Assembly (NCBI RefSeq): GCF_048820915.1
Contig: NZ_JBMERR010000010.1
Span: forward strand, 99,893 to 163,892
Length of the DNA stretch: 64,000 nt
DNA from: Cribrihabitans_A pelagius
GTDB taxonomy: Bacteria > Pseudomonadota > Alphaproteobacteria > Rhodobacterales > Rhodobacteraceae
Reading direction: 5' to 3'
This document shows, piece after piece, positions 34,329 through 43,761 of this stretch (positions within the stretch are counted from its first letter, which is position 1; each line of letters begins with the position of its first letter). The notes beneath the pieces were generated by a model. The model saw only the letters and a list, made by a program, of their open reading frames with translations, was not told where the DNA came from and searched no databases. The position numbers and the translations under genes were made by a program.

Positions 34329-36631
34329 TGGCCGTCTCCTGCGGCTGCGAGATGGGCGAGCACCTGGTCGCGCGGGCCGTCCACCACCATACGGCCGGCC
34401 TGCAGGATCAGGGTCCGGTTGGTGAGCGACAGGATCGGCATGCGGTGGGTGGCGATCACCGCGGTGCGGCCCTGCAGCCAGTGCTCCAGGCGGCTGACAA
34501 GCGTGCGCTCCAGCGTCTGGTCGAGCGCCGCGGTGGGTTCGTCCAGCAGGACAACGGCCGGGTCTTGCAACCACAGCCGGGCCCAGCCGATGGACTGGCG
34601 CTGCCCGATCGACAGGCCGCCGCCGCCGTCGCCGATGGCGAGGTCCAGTCCCTTGTGGTGCCCGCGCACGAAGCTTCCGAGCCCTGCGAAATCAAGCGCT
34701 TGCATCAGCCGCTCGTCATCGCGTTCGAGCTGGTTGAGGTTCAGGTTGTCGCGCAGGGAGCCCGCAAACAGGCGCACGTCCTGGCTCAGGTAGCCGATGC
34801 CTGCGCGCAGGTCGCGCGGGTCGATCTGGCTCATGTCGGTGCCGTCGAGCATGACGCGGCCGCGGTCGGGCGCGTAGAGGCCGGAGAGCAGTTTCAACAG
34901 CGTCGACTTGCCGGAGCCATTGACCCCCAGCACCGCGACCCGCTGGCCCGGGATGATCGCCACTGCGGGCACGTCGAGGGTGGGGGCGGCATCGGCGTCG
35001 TAGCGGTAGAGGATCTCGCGCAGCTCAAAGCGGCCCCTGAGCTGCGGGCGGCGCAGGTAGCTGCGGCTGGCGTCCTTTTCCTGCGGCGCCTCGGCGATGG
35101 CGTCGAGCCCTTCGAGCGCCGCCTTCACGTTGCTCCAGCGCGCCAGCGTCGCGGCAAACTGGGTGAGCGGCGCCAGCGTGCGGCTGGTGAGGATGCCGGT
35201 GGCGATGATGGTGCCGACGGTGAACTCGCCCGCAAACACCAGGAGCGTGCCAAGCACCACCGCGGTGATATAGGTCGCCTGCTGGACGCCTTGCGACCAG
35301 TAGGTGAGGGCACTGGACAGCTTGCGCTGCTCGGTCGCGGAATGCGAGGACAGCAGGTTCAGCTCGTCCCAGAGCCTGAGCACCCGCTCTTCGCCGCGCT
35401 GGGTCTTCACGGTGTCCAGCTCGGTCACCACCTCGTGCAGCAGTCGGCCCGCCTTGGCGTTGGCGCCCTGGGTTTGGCGGGTAAGGGCGATCATCCGCTT
35501 TTGCATGAAATAAGCCGGCAGCAGCATCAGGATGCCGCCCGCGATGATCACCCAGACCACCGGGCCCGCGATGGAGGCGACCAGAAGCAGGAAGACCACG
35601 ATAAAAGGGATGTCGGCGAGGGTGGCAATGGTGGTGGAGGTGAAGAACTCCCGCACCGAGCCGAAATCGCGCATCGCCGCAAACAGCCCCGAAGGCGGCA
35701 GCGGCTTCTTGTCCGAGCGCATGCCGATCAGGCGGCGCATCAGGTTGTGCTGCACCGAAAGCTCGATCCGGCGGCCGGCGGAGTCGGTCAGCCGGGCGCG
35801 GGCGAGTTTCAGCAGTGCTTCCAGTGCGATGGCGAGGAAGGCGCCCGCCGCCAGCACCCAGAGCGTCGCATGGGACTGATGCGGCACCACCCGGTCGTAG
35901 ACCTGAAGCGAGAACAGCGCCACCGACACCGCGAGCACGTTGGCGACCAGAGAGCCCAGCATGATCTCGCCCACCTGGCGGCGGTACTTGGGGAACTCGC
36001 TCCAGAACCAGTGGCCCGCGTTCAGCTGCGGCGTGTGCCGCGCAGCCATCTGCGCCAGCGAGGGGCGGGCCGACAGCACAGTGCCGGTGAAGAAGGGGTT
36101 GAACTCGCCCGCGGGCACCTCGCTGCGGTTGTCCAAGCCGGCCGTGTCATAAATGGTGAGCGTGTCGCCCTCCTGGCCCAGCACCAGCACGCATTGGCCG
36201 CCCGACATGACCGCCAGCGCGGGCCACAGCGCGGGGGCAAGCGCCTGCTTTTCCAGGATCTTCGGCTGCAGCCCGGTGGTGGCGAGCGCCTTGGCGAGAG
36301 TCTCAAGGGTGATCTCGCCCGTGGTCTCGGTCCAGATGTAGCTCACGATGTCGCCCACCGGAACCTCGGCGCCCTTGAGCGCGGCCAGCGTCGCCAGCAG
36401 GCTTGCGCGGTGCTGGATGCGGGCGGCGGCGCCTTCGATCAGCGTGCCGACTTCCGGGGCGGAGGCGGTAGCTGGGCTGGGGGAGGGCGCTGCAGGGCCG
36501 CTTTGGCGCGGCGGCGGCGCCTTGGCCGAGCCGGGCGCGGGCGGCACAGGACGCAAGACGGGCCCCGCGCCCGCGGCGGGGCGGGCGGAGTTGGCCGGGC
36601 GCGGCGGTGGGGTGCGGGTGAACTTCGTCAA
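34325..36631 (-). CDS. Type I secretion ABC transporter with degenerate C39 domain
   Basis: A 768-residue permease-ATPase fusion that drives export of the substrate in one step. An N-terminal proline-rich tail (1-60) precedes a C39-like domain (about 65-200) that lacks the catalytic cysteine, so it binds but does not cut the substrate, as in LapB- and HlyB-type exporters. Six membrane helices follow (about 215-490). The ATPase domain has Walker A GVNGSGKST near residue 567, signature LSIGQRQ near 677, and Walker B VVLLDEPTAALD near 690. Stop and start codons overlap with both neighbours. The most likely substrate is the Ig-repeat adhesin encoded upstream. Confidence 0.92.
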   Translation of the reverse strand: MTKFTRTPPPRPANSARPAAGAGPVLRPVPPAPGSAKAPPPRQSGPAAPSPSPATASAPEVGTLIEGAAARIQHRASLLATLAALKGAEVPVGDIVSYIWTETTGEITLETLAKALATTGLQPKILEKQALAPALWPALAVMSGGQCVLVLGQEGDTLTIYDTAGLDNRSEVPAGEFNPFFTGTVLSARPSLAQMAARHTPQLNAGHWFWSEFPKYRRQVGEIMLGSLVANVLAVSVALFSLQVYDRVVPHQSHATLWVLAAGAFLAIALEALLKLARARLTDSAGRRIELSVQHNLMRRLIGMRSDKKPLPPSGLFAAMRDFGSVREFFTSTTIATLADIPFIVVFLLLVASIAGPVVWVIIAGGILMLLPAYFMQKRMIALTRQTQGANAKAGRLLHEVVTELDTVKTQRGEERVLRLWDELNLLSSHSATEQRKLSSALTYWSQGVQQATYITAVVLGTLLVFAGEFTVGTIIATGILTSRTLAPLTQFAATLARWSNVKAALEGLDAIAEAPQEKDASRSYLRRPQLRGRFELREILYRYDADAAPTLDVPAVAIIPGQRVAVLGVNGSGKSTLLKLLSGLYAPDRGRVMLDGTDMSQIDPRDLRAGIGYLSQDVRLFAGSLRDNLNLNQLERDDERLMQALDFAGLGSFVRGHHKGLDLAIGDGGGGLSIGQRQSIGWARLWLQDPAVVLLDEPTAALDQTLERTLVSRLEHWLQGRTAVIATHRMPILSLTNRTLILQAGRMVVDGPRDQVLAHLAAAGDGQ

Positions 36632-37917
36632 ATCCGGTCCCCATCGGCGAGGAGGCCCATTTCGCGGGCCAGTTCAAGCTGGGTCAGCACCACTTCGTAT
36701 TTCGCGTCGATCAGCGCCTGCTCGCGGCGGACCAGCTCCTCGTAGACCTGGATCACCTCCATCACCGGGCGCTGGCCGGCCTCGAACTGGGCCTTGAACA
36801 GGCGGTAGGTCTCGCGGCTGCGCGCAACCAGCGCGGCGGTCTCGCTTTCCTGGCGGCGAAAGGAGGCGAGCCGTTGGGTGAGCCGGGCGCGGCTGCGGCG
36901 GGCGTCCTCGCGGGCCTCGCCCACCTGGCGGCGGGCGGCTTCCTTGGCGGCTTCCTGGGCTTTCAAGGCGGCGGGCGTGCCAAGGCCAAGCGGCTGCGCC
37001 ATGCCGAGCGTGAGCCCTGCGCCGGAGCCGTCGGTGGTCACGTTGCCCGCGGCGGAGATCTGCGGCAGCAGGCCCGCGCGCGCCATCTTCGCCCCGGCAA
37101 TGGCGCGGCTGGCCTCGGCCCCGGCTTTCAGTTCGGAGAGGAATTCGCCTTCGGGCGGCAGCGGCGCGATCTGCAGCGCGGCGGGGCGGACGGGGAATTG
37201 GCGGCCGGTCATCGCGTGCAACTCGGCCCTTGCCGCGGTGGCGGCGTCGCGGGCGGTATTGGCGGCGGTGCGCAAGCCGCTGATCTTGCTGTCGGTCACA
37301 TTGAGGTCGGAGCGGTCCGAGAGGCCGCCGTCGACGCGGCCCTGGACGATGCGGCGGAAGGCCTGCATCCGCGTGAGCGCGCGTTCGCCGTAGGCCGCCT
37401 TCTCCTCGCCGCGCAGCGCCGCCACATAGAGCCCGGCGGCGGTCTCGACCCTTGTGTTGATATCGGCGGAAAAGGTGACGGCGGCAACTTCCACATCGGC
37501 GGCGGCAAAGGCGCGTTCCGCCTTGCGGCGGCCGTTGTCGAACAGCACCTGCTCGATCAGCAGACCCGCCACCAGATCCCCCAGATCGGTGAGGCTGACC
37601 GAAGGCCCCAGCGTCGGCAGCCAGTTCTTGGAGGCCGCCACGGCGCGCAGCTTGGCGCTGGTCAGCTCGGCCTCGGCGGCGCGGGCGGAGGCGGCGATGG
37701 CGGCCTCGCTCACCTCGGCCAGAGGGGTTCCGGGCTGCAAGAGGGCGCGGCGGGTGCTTAAGGACCGGATCACCTCGGAGGGGTTCTCCGTGCCTTCCTG
37801 GGCGAAGTTCCGGCCGGGCGCGGTGGCGTCCGCAGCGCTGCCGCCGCCAAAAGGCTGCGCGCAGCCCGCGAGGCTGCACAGCAGTGCGATGGCGCAGAGG
37901 GAGCGTCGCGGTAACAT
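36628..37917 (-). CDS. TolC-family outer-membrane efflux lipoprotein
   Basis: A 429-residue outer-membrane channel of the type I system. The signal peptide ends in the lipobox LAGC with the lipidated residue Cys19. The rest shows long amphipathic helices with heptads, as in TolC tunnels, including SEVIRSLSTRRALLQPGTPL and two related halves that mirror the internal repeat of the family. It is the first of the three transport genes, separated from the adhesin gene by 86 bases, and overlaps the ABC gene by four bases. TolC proteins that carry a lipid anchor are less common in adhesin exporters than in efflux pumps. Confidence 0.88.
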   Translation of the reverse strand: MLPRRSLCAIALLCSLAGCAQPFGGGSAADATAPGRNFAQEGTENPSEVIRSLSTRRALLQPGTPLAEVSEAAIAASARAAEAELTSAKLRAVAASKNWLPTLGPSVSLTDLGDLVAGLLIEQVLFDNGRRKAERAFAAADVEVAAVTFSADINTRVETAAGLYVAALRGEEKAAYGERALTRMQAFRRIVQGRVDGGLSDRSDLNVTDSKISGLRTAANTARDAATAARAELHAMTGRQFPVRPAALQIAPLPPEGEFLSELKAGAEASRAIAGAKMARAGLLPQISAAGNVTTDGSGAGLTLGMAQPLGLGTPAALKAQEAAKEAARRQVGEAREDARRSRARLTQRLASFRRQESETAALVARSRETYRLFKAQFEAGQRPVMEVIQVYEELVRREQALIDAKYEVVLTQLELAREMGLLADGDRI

Positions 37918-38003
37918 CCGGCCCGGGGCCCTTTTCAGACTTGGCGTTGGTAGGGGGCGGGCCCGGCGGCCGCCTGTTGCGCCAACCGCCGGGTCCGGGT
38001 GGG

Positions 38004-41000
38004 TCAGATCACGACGTTCACGTCCTCGTCCACCACCAGCGTGGTGCCGCCGGTGCCGACGGTATAGACGTTGTAGGTCTCGCCGTCCTCGGTGCGGTTG
38101 CCTGCGGCAGTGGCACCGGCCACGGTCAGCGTGTCGTCGGCGCTGCCATGCACCGTGAGCGTGTTTGAGTTGCCGGAGAGCGCGTTGATGCTGGCTTCGC
38201 TCAGCGTCAGGTTCACGTCGGAGGCATAGTCGAGGTTCAGCTCGTCGATGTTGAACTGCGGCAGCCCTGCGTGATCGAGCGTGCCAGCGTTGCTGGCGTT
38301 GTCGTCCAGCACCACCAGCGAGCTGGAGCTGTTGCCCGCGGCGTCCTGGCGGCTGACCACCAGATGGGTGCCATCGGGAACCGCTGCGTCAAAGGTGAAC
38401 TCGGTGCCGAAGACCGGATCGGCGTCCACGGTTGCCGAGGGCGCGGAGACGGCGCCGCCGTCCTCCAGCGCGCTGACCGAATAGTTGTCGGTGGCGCCTT
38501 CGGTGGCGATGCGCCGCACGTCCGCGCCCGAGAAGGTAACCGAGTCAACAGACGGGGTGTCGTATTCGGTGTCGACGCTGAAGGCCTCTGTTAGGGTGCG
38601 GCTGTTGCCGGCCGCGTCGGTCGCAGTGATGGTGGCGGAGGTGCTGTAGGTGCCTTCGGGAAGGTGGGCGGCCGCGAATGCGGCGCTCCAGTTCCCGCCG
38701 GCATCCATGATGGCGTCGCGAGTCACGCCGCCAATCGTCACCTCCACCGCCGAGCCCGCTTCCACGGTGCCGGTGAGGGTGAGCCCCGCGGCGTGTTCGG
38801 CGCGGTTCAGCACGTCGTCGGCGGTCTGATCCGGCTCGACGGTGAGCGGCGTCACTTCGGTGTCGACCGCCAGGGTCTCGATGATCTGCTCGCTGTTGCC
38901 GGCCGCATCGGTGGCGGTGATCACCACGCCCGCATTGTAGGTGCCCGCGGGGATGTCGCTGTCGGTAAAGCTGGCCGACCAGTTGCCGGCGGCATCGACA
39001 CTTGCCGTGCGCGCAACGCCGCCCAGCTCCACCACAACCGAGGCGCCGGGGTCGACGGTGCCGGTGAGGGTGATGCCGGCCGCGTCTTCGGCCGCGTTCA
39101 CCGTGCCGTCGCCGCCGGCCTGGCCTGCGTCATAGGAGGCGTTGAGCTCCGTATCGACGCTGAAGCTTTCGGTCAGGGTGCGGCTGTTGCCGGCCGCGTC
39201 GGTGGCGGTGATGGCGGCGGAGGTGCTGTAGGTGCCGCCGGGGATATCGGCGGCGTCAAATGCGGCGCTCCAGTTGCCATCGGCATCCACTGTAGCCTCG
39301 CGGGTCACACCCTCGATGGTGACGGCCACCGCCGAACCCGGCTCCACGGTGCCGGTGAGAGTGAGCCCCGCCGCGTGTTCGGCGCGGTTCAGCACGTCGT
39401 CGGCGGTCTGGTCCGCGTCCACGGTGAGCGGCGCCACTTCGGTGTCGATGGCGAGGGTTTCGGTGATGGTTTCGCTGTTGCCGGCCGCGTCGGTAACGGT
39501 GACCACCACCTCCGCGTCATAGCTGCCCGCGGGGATGTCACCGTCGGAGAAGCTCGCCGACCAGTTGCCATCGGCGCCGACAGTCGCGGTGCGGGTGACG
39601 CCGCCCAGCTCCACCACGACCGTGGCGTCCGGGTCGGCGGTGCCGGTAAGGGTAACGCCGGCCGCATCCTCGGCCGCGTTGACGGTGTCGTCGCCGCCGG
39701 CCTGGCCTTCGCCATAGGACGCGGTGAGCGTCGTGTCGACGCGCAGCGTGTCGGTGATGGTCTCGCTGTTGCCGGCCGCGTCGGTGGCGGTGATGGTGAC
39801 GGGCGCATCGTATTCGCCGAACGCGATCTCGGAGGCGGCAAAGGCAGCGCTCCAGTTGCCCGCGTCATCGGCGGTGACGCTGCGGGTCAGCCCCTGGAAC
39901 TCCACGGTGATGCTGGCGCCGGCCTCGCTGGTGCCGGTCAGCGTCACCCCGTCGGAAGCTTCGTCCGCGTTGATGATGTCGTCGCCCTCCACCGTGCCGC
40001 GGGCCACCGGCGGCGCCACGGTATCGACGCGCAGCACATCCGCGGTGGTGGCGCTGTTGCCGAAGCTGTCGGTGGTGGTGATGGAGATCGCGGTGTCGTA
40101 TTCGCCGGCGGGGATCTCATCCGCGGTGAAGGTGAGCGACCAGGTGCCGTCTTCGGCCACGGTGGTGCTGCGGGCGGCGCCCTCGATCTCCAGGGTGACG
40201 GCGGCGCCGGCCTCGCCGGTGCCGGTGATCACGGTGCCTCCGGCCTGTTCCTCGGCGTTCACGATGTCGCCGGTGGAGACCGCGCCGCTGGTAATCTCGG
40301 CCTCGGGCGGGGTGGTGTCGATCACCACCGCGGGGCCGTCGAGCGTGTATTCGGTGCCATCCGGCGCGGTTACCTGAACTTCGGTGTCGTAGCTGCCGTC
40401 TTCGGGCAGTTCGTCCACCGGGAAGCTGACGCTCCAGATGCCGTCGTCGTCCACGGTCGTGGTCGCAGTGGCGGTGCCGAGCGTCACGGTCACTTCGGAA
40501 CCTGCCTCGCCGGTGCCGGTGATCTCGACCGGATCTGTGCTGGAGCCGGAGACCGGGTAGGAGGCGTCGGGGTCGTCGACAGTTGGCACGATCGGCGGCG
40601 GGGTGGAGTTGCCGTCGCCGCCGCCGCCGCCTCCGCCGCCTGCAACCAGCGCCGCCGCGCCGACGCCTGCCGCAGCACCGGCTGTGCCCAGCCCGCCGAA
40701 GCCCGCTGCCGCCAGCGGCGCGACCACCGGCTCGATGCGGTCGACGTCGAGGAACATCATGTCGTCGTAGCTGCTCCACTTGCCGGAGAGGTCGAGCGGC
40801 TCGTAGCCGGCAAAGAGCATGCCGCTGGATTTGTCCTCCAGCACCACCTCGACCATCGTGTTGTCGGCGCTGAGGAACAGGTTCTTGCCGCCGCCCGCGC
40901 CGCCGCTGAAGTAATTCTCCAGGACCAGCGTCTGGCCGTTGGCAAGGGTGATGTGCAGGTCGCCGCCGTGGCGCGCGTAGCTTTCGACATCGGCCGCCAC

Positions 41001-41120
41001 GAGGTTGAGCGAGATGTCCTTGAAGGGCGCCGCGTTAAGGCGGGCCGGAGTGCCTTCGGAGAAATTGCCGTGCCGGGTGGTGCCCGCAGGGTCGCGGGTA
41101 ATGTATGCTACCGTTGTCAT
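38004..41120 (-). CDS. Large Ig-like repeat adhesin with BapA-type prefix, type I secreted
   Basis: A 1038-residue acidic surface protein. Residues about 1-145 match the BapA/LapF prefix type (LAADVESYARHGGDLHITL, NLFLSADNTMVEVVLED). A glycine-rich linker (AALVAGGGGGGGGDG) follows. Residues about 180-855 form seven bacterial Ig-like modules of about 95 residues, each with a core like LTGT-E-GA-VTV and DGNWSA, and ending in a V-D-T segment. The C-terminal 180 residues (FNIDELNLDYASDVNLTLSEA, VYTVGTGGTTLVVDEDVNVVI) resemble the export signal region of such adhesins. There is no N-terminal signal peptide. The ATG at 41120 is chosen because the upstream 40 residues have no similarity. The three exporter genes follow directly. 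Confidence 0.88.
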   Translation of the reverse strand: MTTVAYITRDPAGTTRHGNFSEGTPARLNAAPFKDISLNLVAADVESYARHGGDLHITLANGQTLVLENYFSGGAGGGKNLFLSADNTMVEVVLEDKSSGMLFAGYEPLDLSGKWSSYDDMMFLDVDRIEPVVAPLAAAGFGGLGTAGAAAGVGAAALVAGGGGGGGGDGNSTPPPIVPTVDDPDASYPVSGSSTDPVEITGTGEAGSEVTVTLGTATATTTVDDDGIWSVSFPVDELPEDGSYDTEVQVTAPDGTEYTLDGPAVVIDTTPPEAEITSGAVSTGDIVNAEEQAGGTVITGTGEAGAAVTLEIEGAARSTTVAEDGTWSLTFTADEIPAGEYDTAISITTTDSFGNSATTADVLRVDTVAPPVARGTVEGDDIINADEASDGVTLTGTSEAGASITVEFQGLTRSVTADDAGNWSAAFAASEIAFGEYDAPVTITATDAAGNSETITDTLRVDTTLTASYGEGQAGGDDTVNAAEDAAGVTLTGTADPDATVVVELGGVTRTATVGADGNWSASFSDGDIPAGSYDAEVVVTVTDAAGNSETITETLAIDTEVAPLTVDADQTADDVLNRAEHAAGLTLTGTVEPGSAVAVTIEGVTREATVDADGNWSAAFDAADIPGGTYSTSAAITATDAAGNSRTLTESFSVDTELNASYDAGQAGGDGTVNAAEDAAGITLTGTVDPGASVVVELGGVARTASVDAAGNWSASFTDSDIPAGTYNAGVVITATDAAGNSEQIIETLAVDTEVTPLTVEPDQTADDVLNRAEHAAGLTLTGTVEAGSAVEVTIGGVTRDAIMDAGGNWSAAFAAAHLPEGTYSTSATITATDAAGNSRTLTEAFSVDTEYDTPSVDSVTFSGADVRRIATEGATDNYSVSALEDGGAVSAPSATVDADPVFGTEFTFDAAVPDGTHLVVSRQDAAGNSSSSLVVLDDNASNAGTLDHAGLPQFNIDELNLDYASDVNLTLSEASINALSGNSNTLTVHGSADDTLTVAGATAAGNRTEDGETYNVYTVGTGGTTLVVDEDVNVVI
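38565..39728 (-). repeat. Tandem duplication of a two-module unit inside the adhesin gene
   Basis: Two adjacent 582-base units (38565-39146 and 39147-39728) encode modules 6-7 and 4-5. They align base for base over long stretches, for example around GCGTGTTCGGCGCGGTTCAG at 38791 and 39373. The other modules are much less alike, so this doubling is recent. Confidence 0.75.
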
Positions 41121-41807
41121 GTAATACCGCTCGTCTGTTCCCTTTGCCGCCGGGGCGCTGGCGGACAAAGCGGGGTTGCAATGCCTGAAGTTGTGCCCTG
41201 ATGCCGTCTTTGCGGCCGTTTTCCGGCCATACTGCGACAATTTTATAAATCTTGTCTATAGTTTGGTGGCCGCTTGCGGGGCGGAAAGCAAGCCACCCGT
41301 GGCGCGGCTGCCGCAGAAATCCAATGCTTTCGCGGCAACTGTGGCCGATTTGCCCGCGGTATGGGCCGGCCGGGCCGGGCATTCCGGGCAGCTGGGGCGA
41401 GTGCTGCGGGCGCGGCGCACTCCTGGGTGGAAATCGCCGCCGCCGGGTCCGGATTGCCGCGTTGCAGAAGCTGCGATGCAGCTTCCCGCTCGCCGCGAAG
41501 TGAGAAAAATTTCCCGCAATACTCTCTGGCAATTAATTAAAAATACACCACTTTCAGATAGTAAGAAGTTCGTAAATGGTGTAAGCTCGAACGTGAAGGA
41601 TTGACGCTGAATGCCTGGACTCCGGGCGCGGGCCGCCGCCAAGAGCAGCCAGCCGGTAGCGTGACGCCAGCATAGGCGCCGAGCAGAAATCAGAACTCAA
41701 ACACCAACGCGGACACTTTCGGCCCACGCGAGAGCCACTCTCTGTCCGTGTGCGAAGAACACGCCAGGAGGAACGGCGCGAAGCAAACCCAGGAGGCTTG
41801 ATCCACG
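41121..41807. other. Divergent regulatory region between adhesin and prkA
   Basis: A 687-base gap with no credible gene. AT-rich sequence at 41235-41270 (TTTATAAAAT on the minus strand) may hold the adhesin promoter. At 41520-41600 there is another AT-rich segment with an inverted repeat TACACCA (41544-41550) and TGGTGTA (41577-41583), possibly an operator of the prkA operon. AGGAGG-like signals precede prkA (CCAGGAGGCTTGATCCACG). Confidence 0.55.
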
Positions 41808-43742
41808 ATGAAAGACATTGCCGAACTTTTTGCAGAGCAGTACGGCCAAACGCGCGAGCAGGAAATGCCGCTGCAGGAGTATCTCAACGCTTGCCGCGAC
41901 GATCCCAGCCTCTATGCGAATGTGGCCGAGAGGATGTTGAATGCCATCGGCGAACGCGAGCTGGTCGACACTTCCAAGAACTCCCGGCTGGGCCCGATCT
42001 TTCAGAACCGGACCATCAAGCGCTACCGCGCTTTCCACGACTTTTACGGCATGGAAGACACGATCGAGCGCATCGTGGGCTTTTTCCGCCACGCCGCGCA
42101 AGGCCTGGAGGAGCGCAAGCAGATCCTCTACCTGCTGGGCCCGGTGGGCGGCGGCAAGTCCTCCCTTGCCGAGCGGCTGAAGCGGCTGATGGAAGACCAG
42201 CCGATCTACGTGCTGAAGGCGGGCGACCAGATCTCGCCGATCTTCGAAAGCCCCCTGGGCCTGTTCGACCCGGTCCGCATGGGCAAGATCCTGGCCGATG
42301 AATACGGCATCGCGCAGCACCGGCTGCCGGGGCTGATGTCGCCCTGGGCGGTGCAGCGGCTGGATGAATTCGACGGCGACATCAACAAGTTCTCGGTGGT
42401 GAAGATCCACCCCTCGCGGCTGCGCCGGATCTGCGTCGCAAAGGTGGAGCCGGGTGACGAGAACAACCAGGACATCTCCACCCTGGTCGGCAAGGTCGAT
42501 ATCCGCCAGCTTGAACACTACAGCCAGGACAATCCCGACGCCTACAGCTTCTCCGGCGGGCTGAACCGCGCAACCCAGGGCATCCTGGAGTTTGTCGAGA
42601 TGTTCAAAGCGCCCATCAAGATGCTGCACCCGCTGCTCACCGCGACCCAGGAAGGCAACTACATGGGCACCGAAAGCTTCGGCGCCATCCCCTTCAGCGG
42701 GCTGATCCTCGCGCATTCCAACGAAAGCGAATGGCAGCAGTTCAAGAACAACAAGAACAACGAGGCCTTCATCGACCGGGTGTCGATCGTCAAGGTGCCT
42801 TACTGCCTGCGGGTGACCGAGGAATCGCAGATCTACGAGAAGCTGATCGAGAACAGCGAGCTGCGCGAGGCGCCCTGCGCGCCGGAGACGCTGAAGATCC
42901 TCAGCCGCTTCTCGGTGCTGACGCGCCTGAAGCCGCATGAGAACTCCAACCTCTACTCGAAGATGCGGGTCTATGACGGCGAAAGCCTGAAGGACACCGA
43001 CCCCAAGGCGAAGACGGTGCAGGAATACCAGGACCGGGCCGGCGTCGACGAGGGCATGAACGGCATCTCCACCCGCTTTGCCTTCAAGGTGCTCTCCGGC
43101 GTGTTCAACTTCGACACCGAGGAGGTTGCCGCGGATCCGGTGCATCTGATGTATGTGCTCGAGCAGATGATCAAGCGCGAGCAGTTCCCGCAGGAGACCG
43201 AACAGAAGTACCTGGAGTTCATCAAGACCGAACTGGCGCCGCGCTACGAGGAGTTCATCGGCAACGAGATCCAGAAGGCGTACCTCGAAAGCTATACCGA
43301 ATACGGCCAGAACGTCTTCGACCGTTACATCGCCTATGCCGATGCCTGGATCGAGGAGCAGGACTACAAGGATCCCGACACCGGCCAGCTATACAACCGT
43401 GAGGTGCTGGATTCGGAGCTCAGCAAGATCGAGAAGCCGGTCGGCATCGCCAACCCCAAGGATTTCCGCAACGAGGTCGTGAAATTTGCCCTGCGCCATC
43501 GTGCCAACACCGGCAAGAACCCGGCCTGGAATTCCTACGAGAAGCTGCGCGACGTGATCGAGAAGCACATGTTCTCCCAGGTCGAGGAACTGCTGCCGGT
43601 GATCTCCTTCGGGTCGAAAAAGGACAGCAAGACCGAAGGCAAGCACCAGGAGTTCGTCGAGCGGATGCGCGGCCACGGTTACACTGACCGCCAGGTCCGG
43701 CGCCTGGTCGAATGGTACATGCGCGTCAACAAGGCGGGCTAA
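41808..43742 (+). CDS. prkA: PrkA-family serine protein kinase (YeaG)
   Basis: A 644-residue AAA+ protein with a C-terminal kinase-like domain. The Walker A motif is GPVGGGKS at residues 111-118 in LLGPVGGGKSSLAERL. Family blocks include FHDFYGMEDTIERIVGFF, VQRLDEFDGDINKFSVVK and the C-terminal EELLPVISFG. In enteric bacteria YeaG with YeaH supports survival in nitrogen starvation and stationary phase. In spore formers PrkA affects sporulation. The ATG at 41808 follows AGGAGG. It heads the conserved prkA-yeaH-spoVR operon, with yeaH beginning 19 bases after its stop. Confidence 0.95.
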   Translation: MKDIAELFAEQYGQTREQEMPLQEYLNACRDDPSLYANVAERMLNAIGERELVDTSKNSRLGPIFQNRTIKRYRAFHDFYGMEDTIERIVGFFRHAAQGLEERKQILYLLGPVGGGKSSLAERLKRLMEDQPIYVLKAGDQISPIFESPLGLFDPVRMGKILADEYGIAQHRLPGLMSPWAVQRLDEFDGDINKFSVVKIHPSRLRRICVAKVEPGDENNQDISTLVGKVDIRQLEHYSQDNPDAYSFSGGLNRATQGILEFVEMFKAPIKMLHPLLTATQEGNYMGTESFGAIPFSGLILAHSNESEWQQFKNNKNNEAFIDRVSIVKVPYCLRVTEESQIYEKLIENSELREAPCAPETLKILSRFSVLTRLKPHENSNLYSKMRVYDGESLKDTDPKAKTVQEYQDRAGVDEGMNGISTRFAFKVLSGVFNFDTEEVAADPVHLMYVLEQMIKREQFPQETEQKYLEFIKTELAPRYEEFIGNEIQKAYLESYTEYGQNVFDRYIAYADAWIEEQDYKDPDTGQLYNREVLDSELSKIEKPVGIANPKDFRNEVVKFALRHRANTGKNPAWNSYEKLRDVIEKHMFSQVEELLPVISFGSKKDSKTEGKHQEFVERMRGHGYTDRQVRRLVEWYMRVNKAG

Positions 43743-43761
43743 CAGAGGAGCGCACCACCAG

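Noticed and set aside
38664..41201. An 845-codon open frame on the plus strand
   Set aside because: It mirrors the adhesin repeats on the other strand and shows only repeat-derived glycine and arginine.
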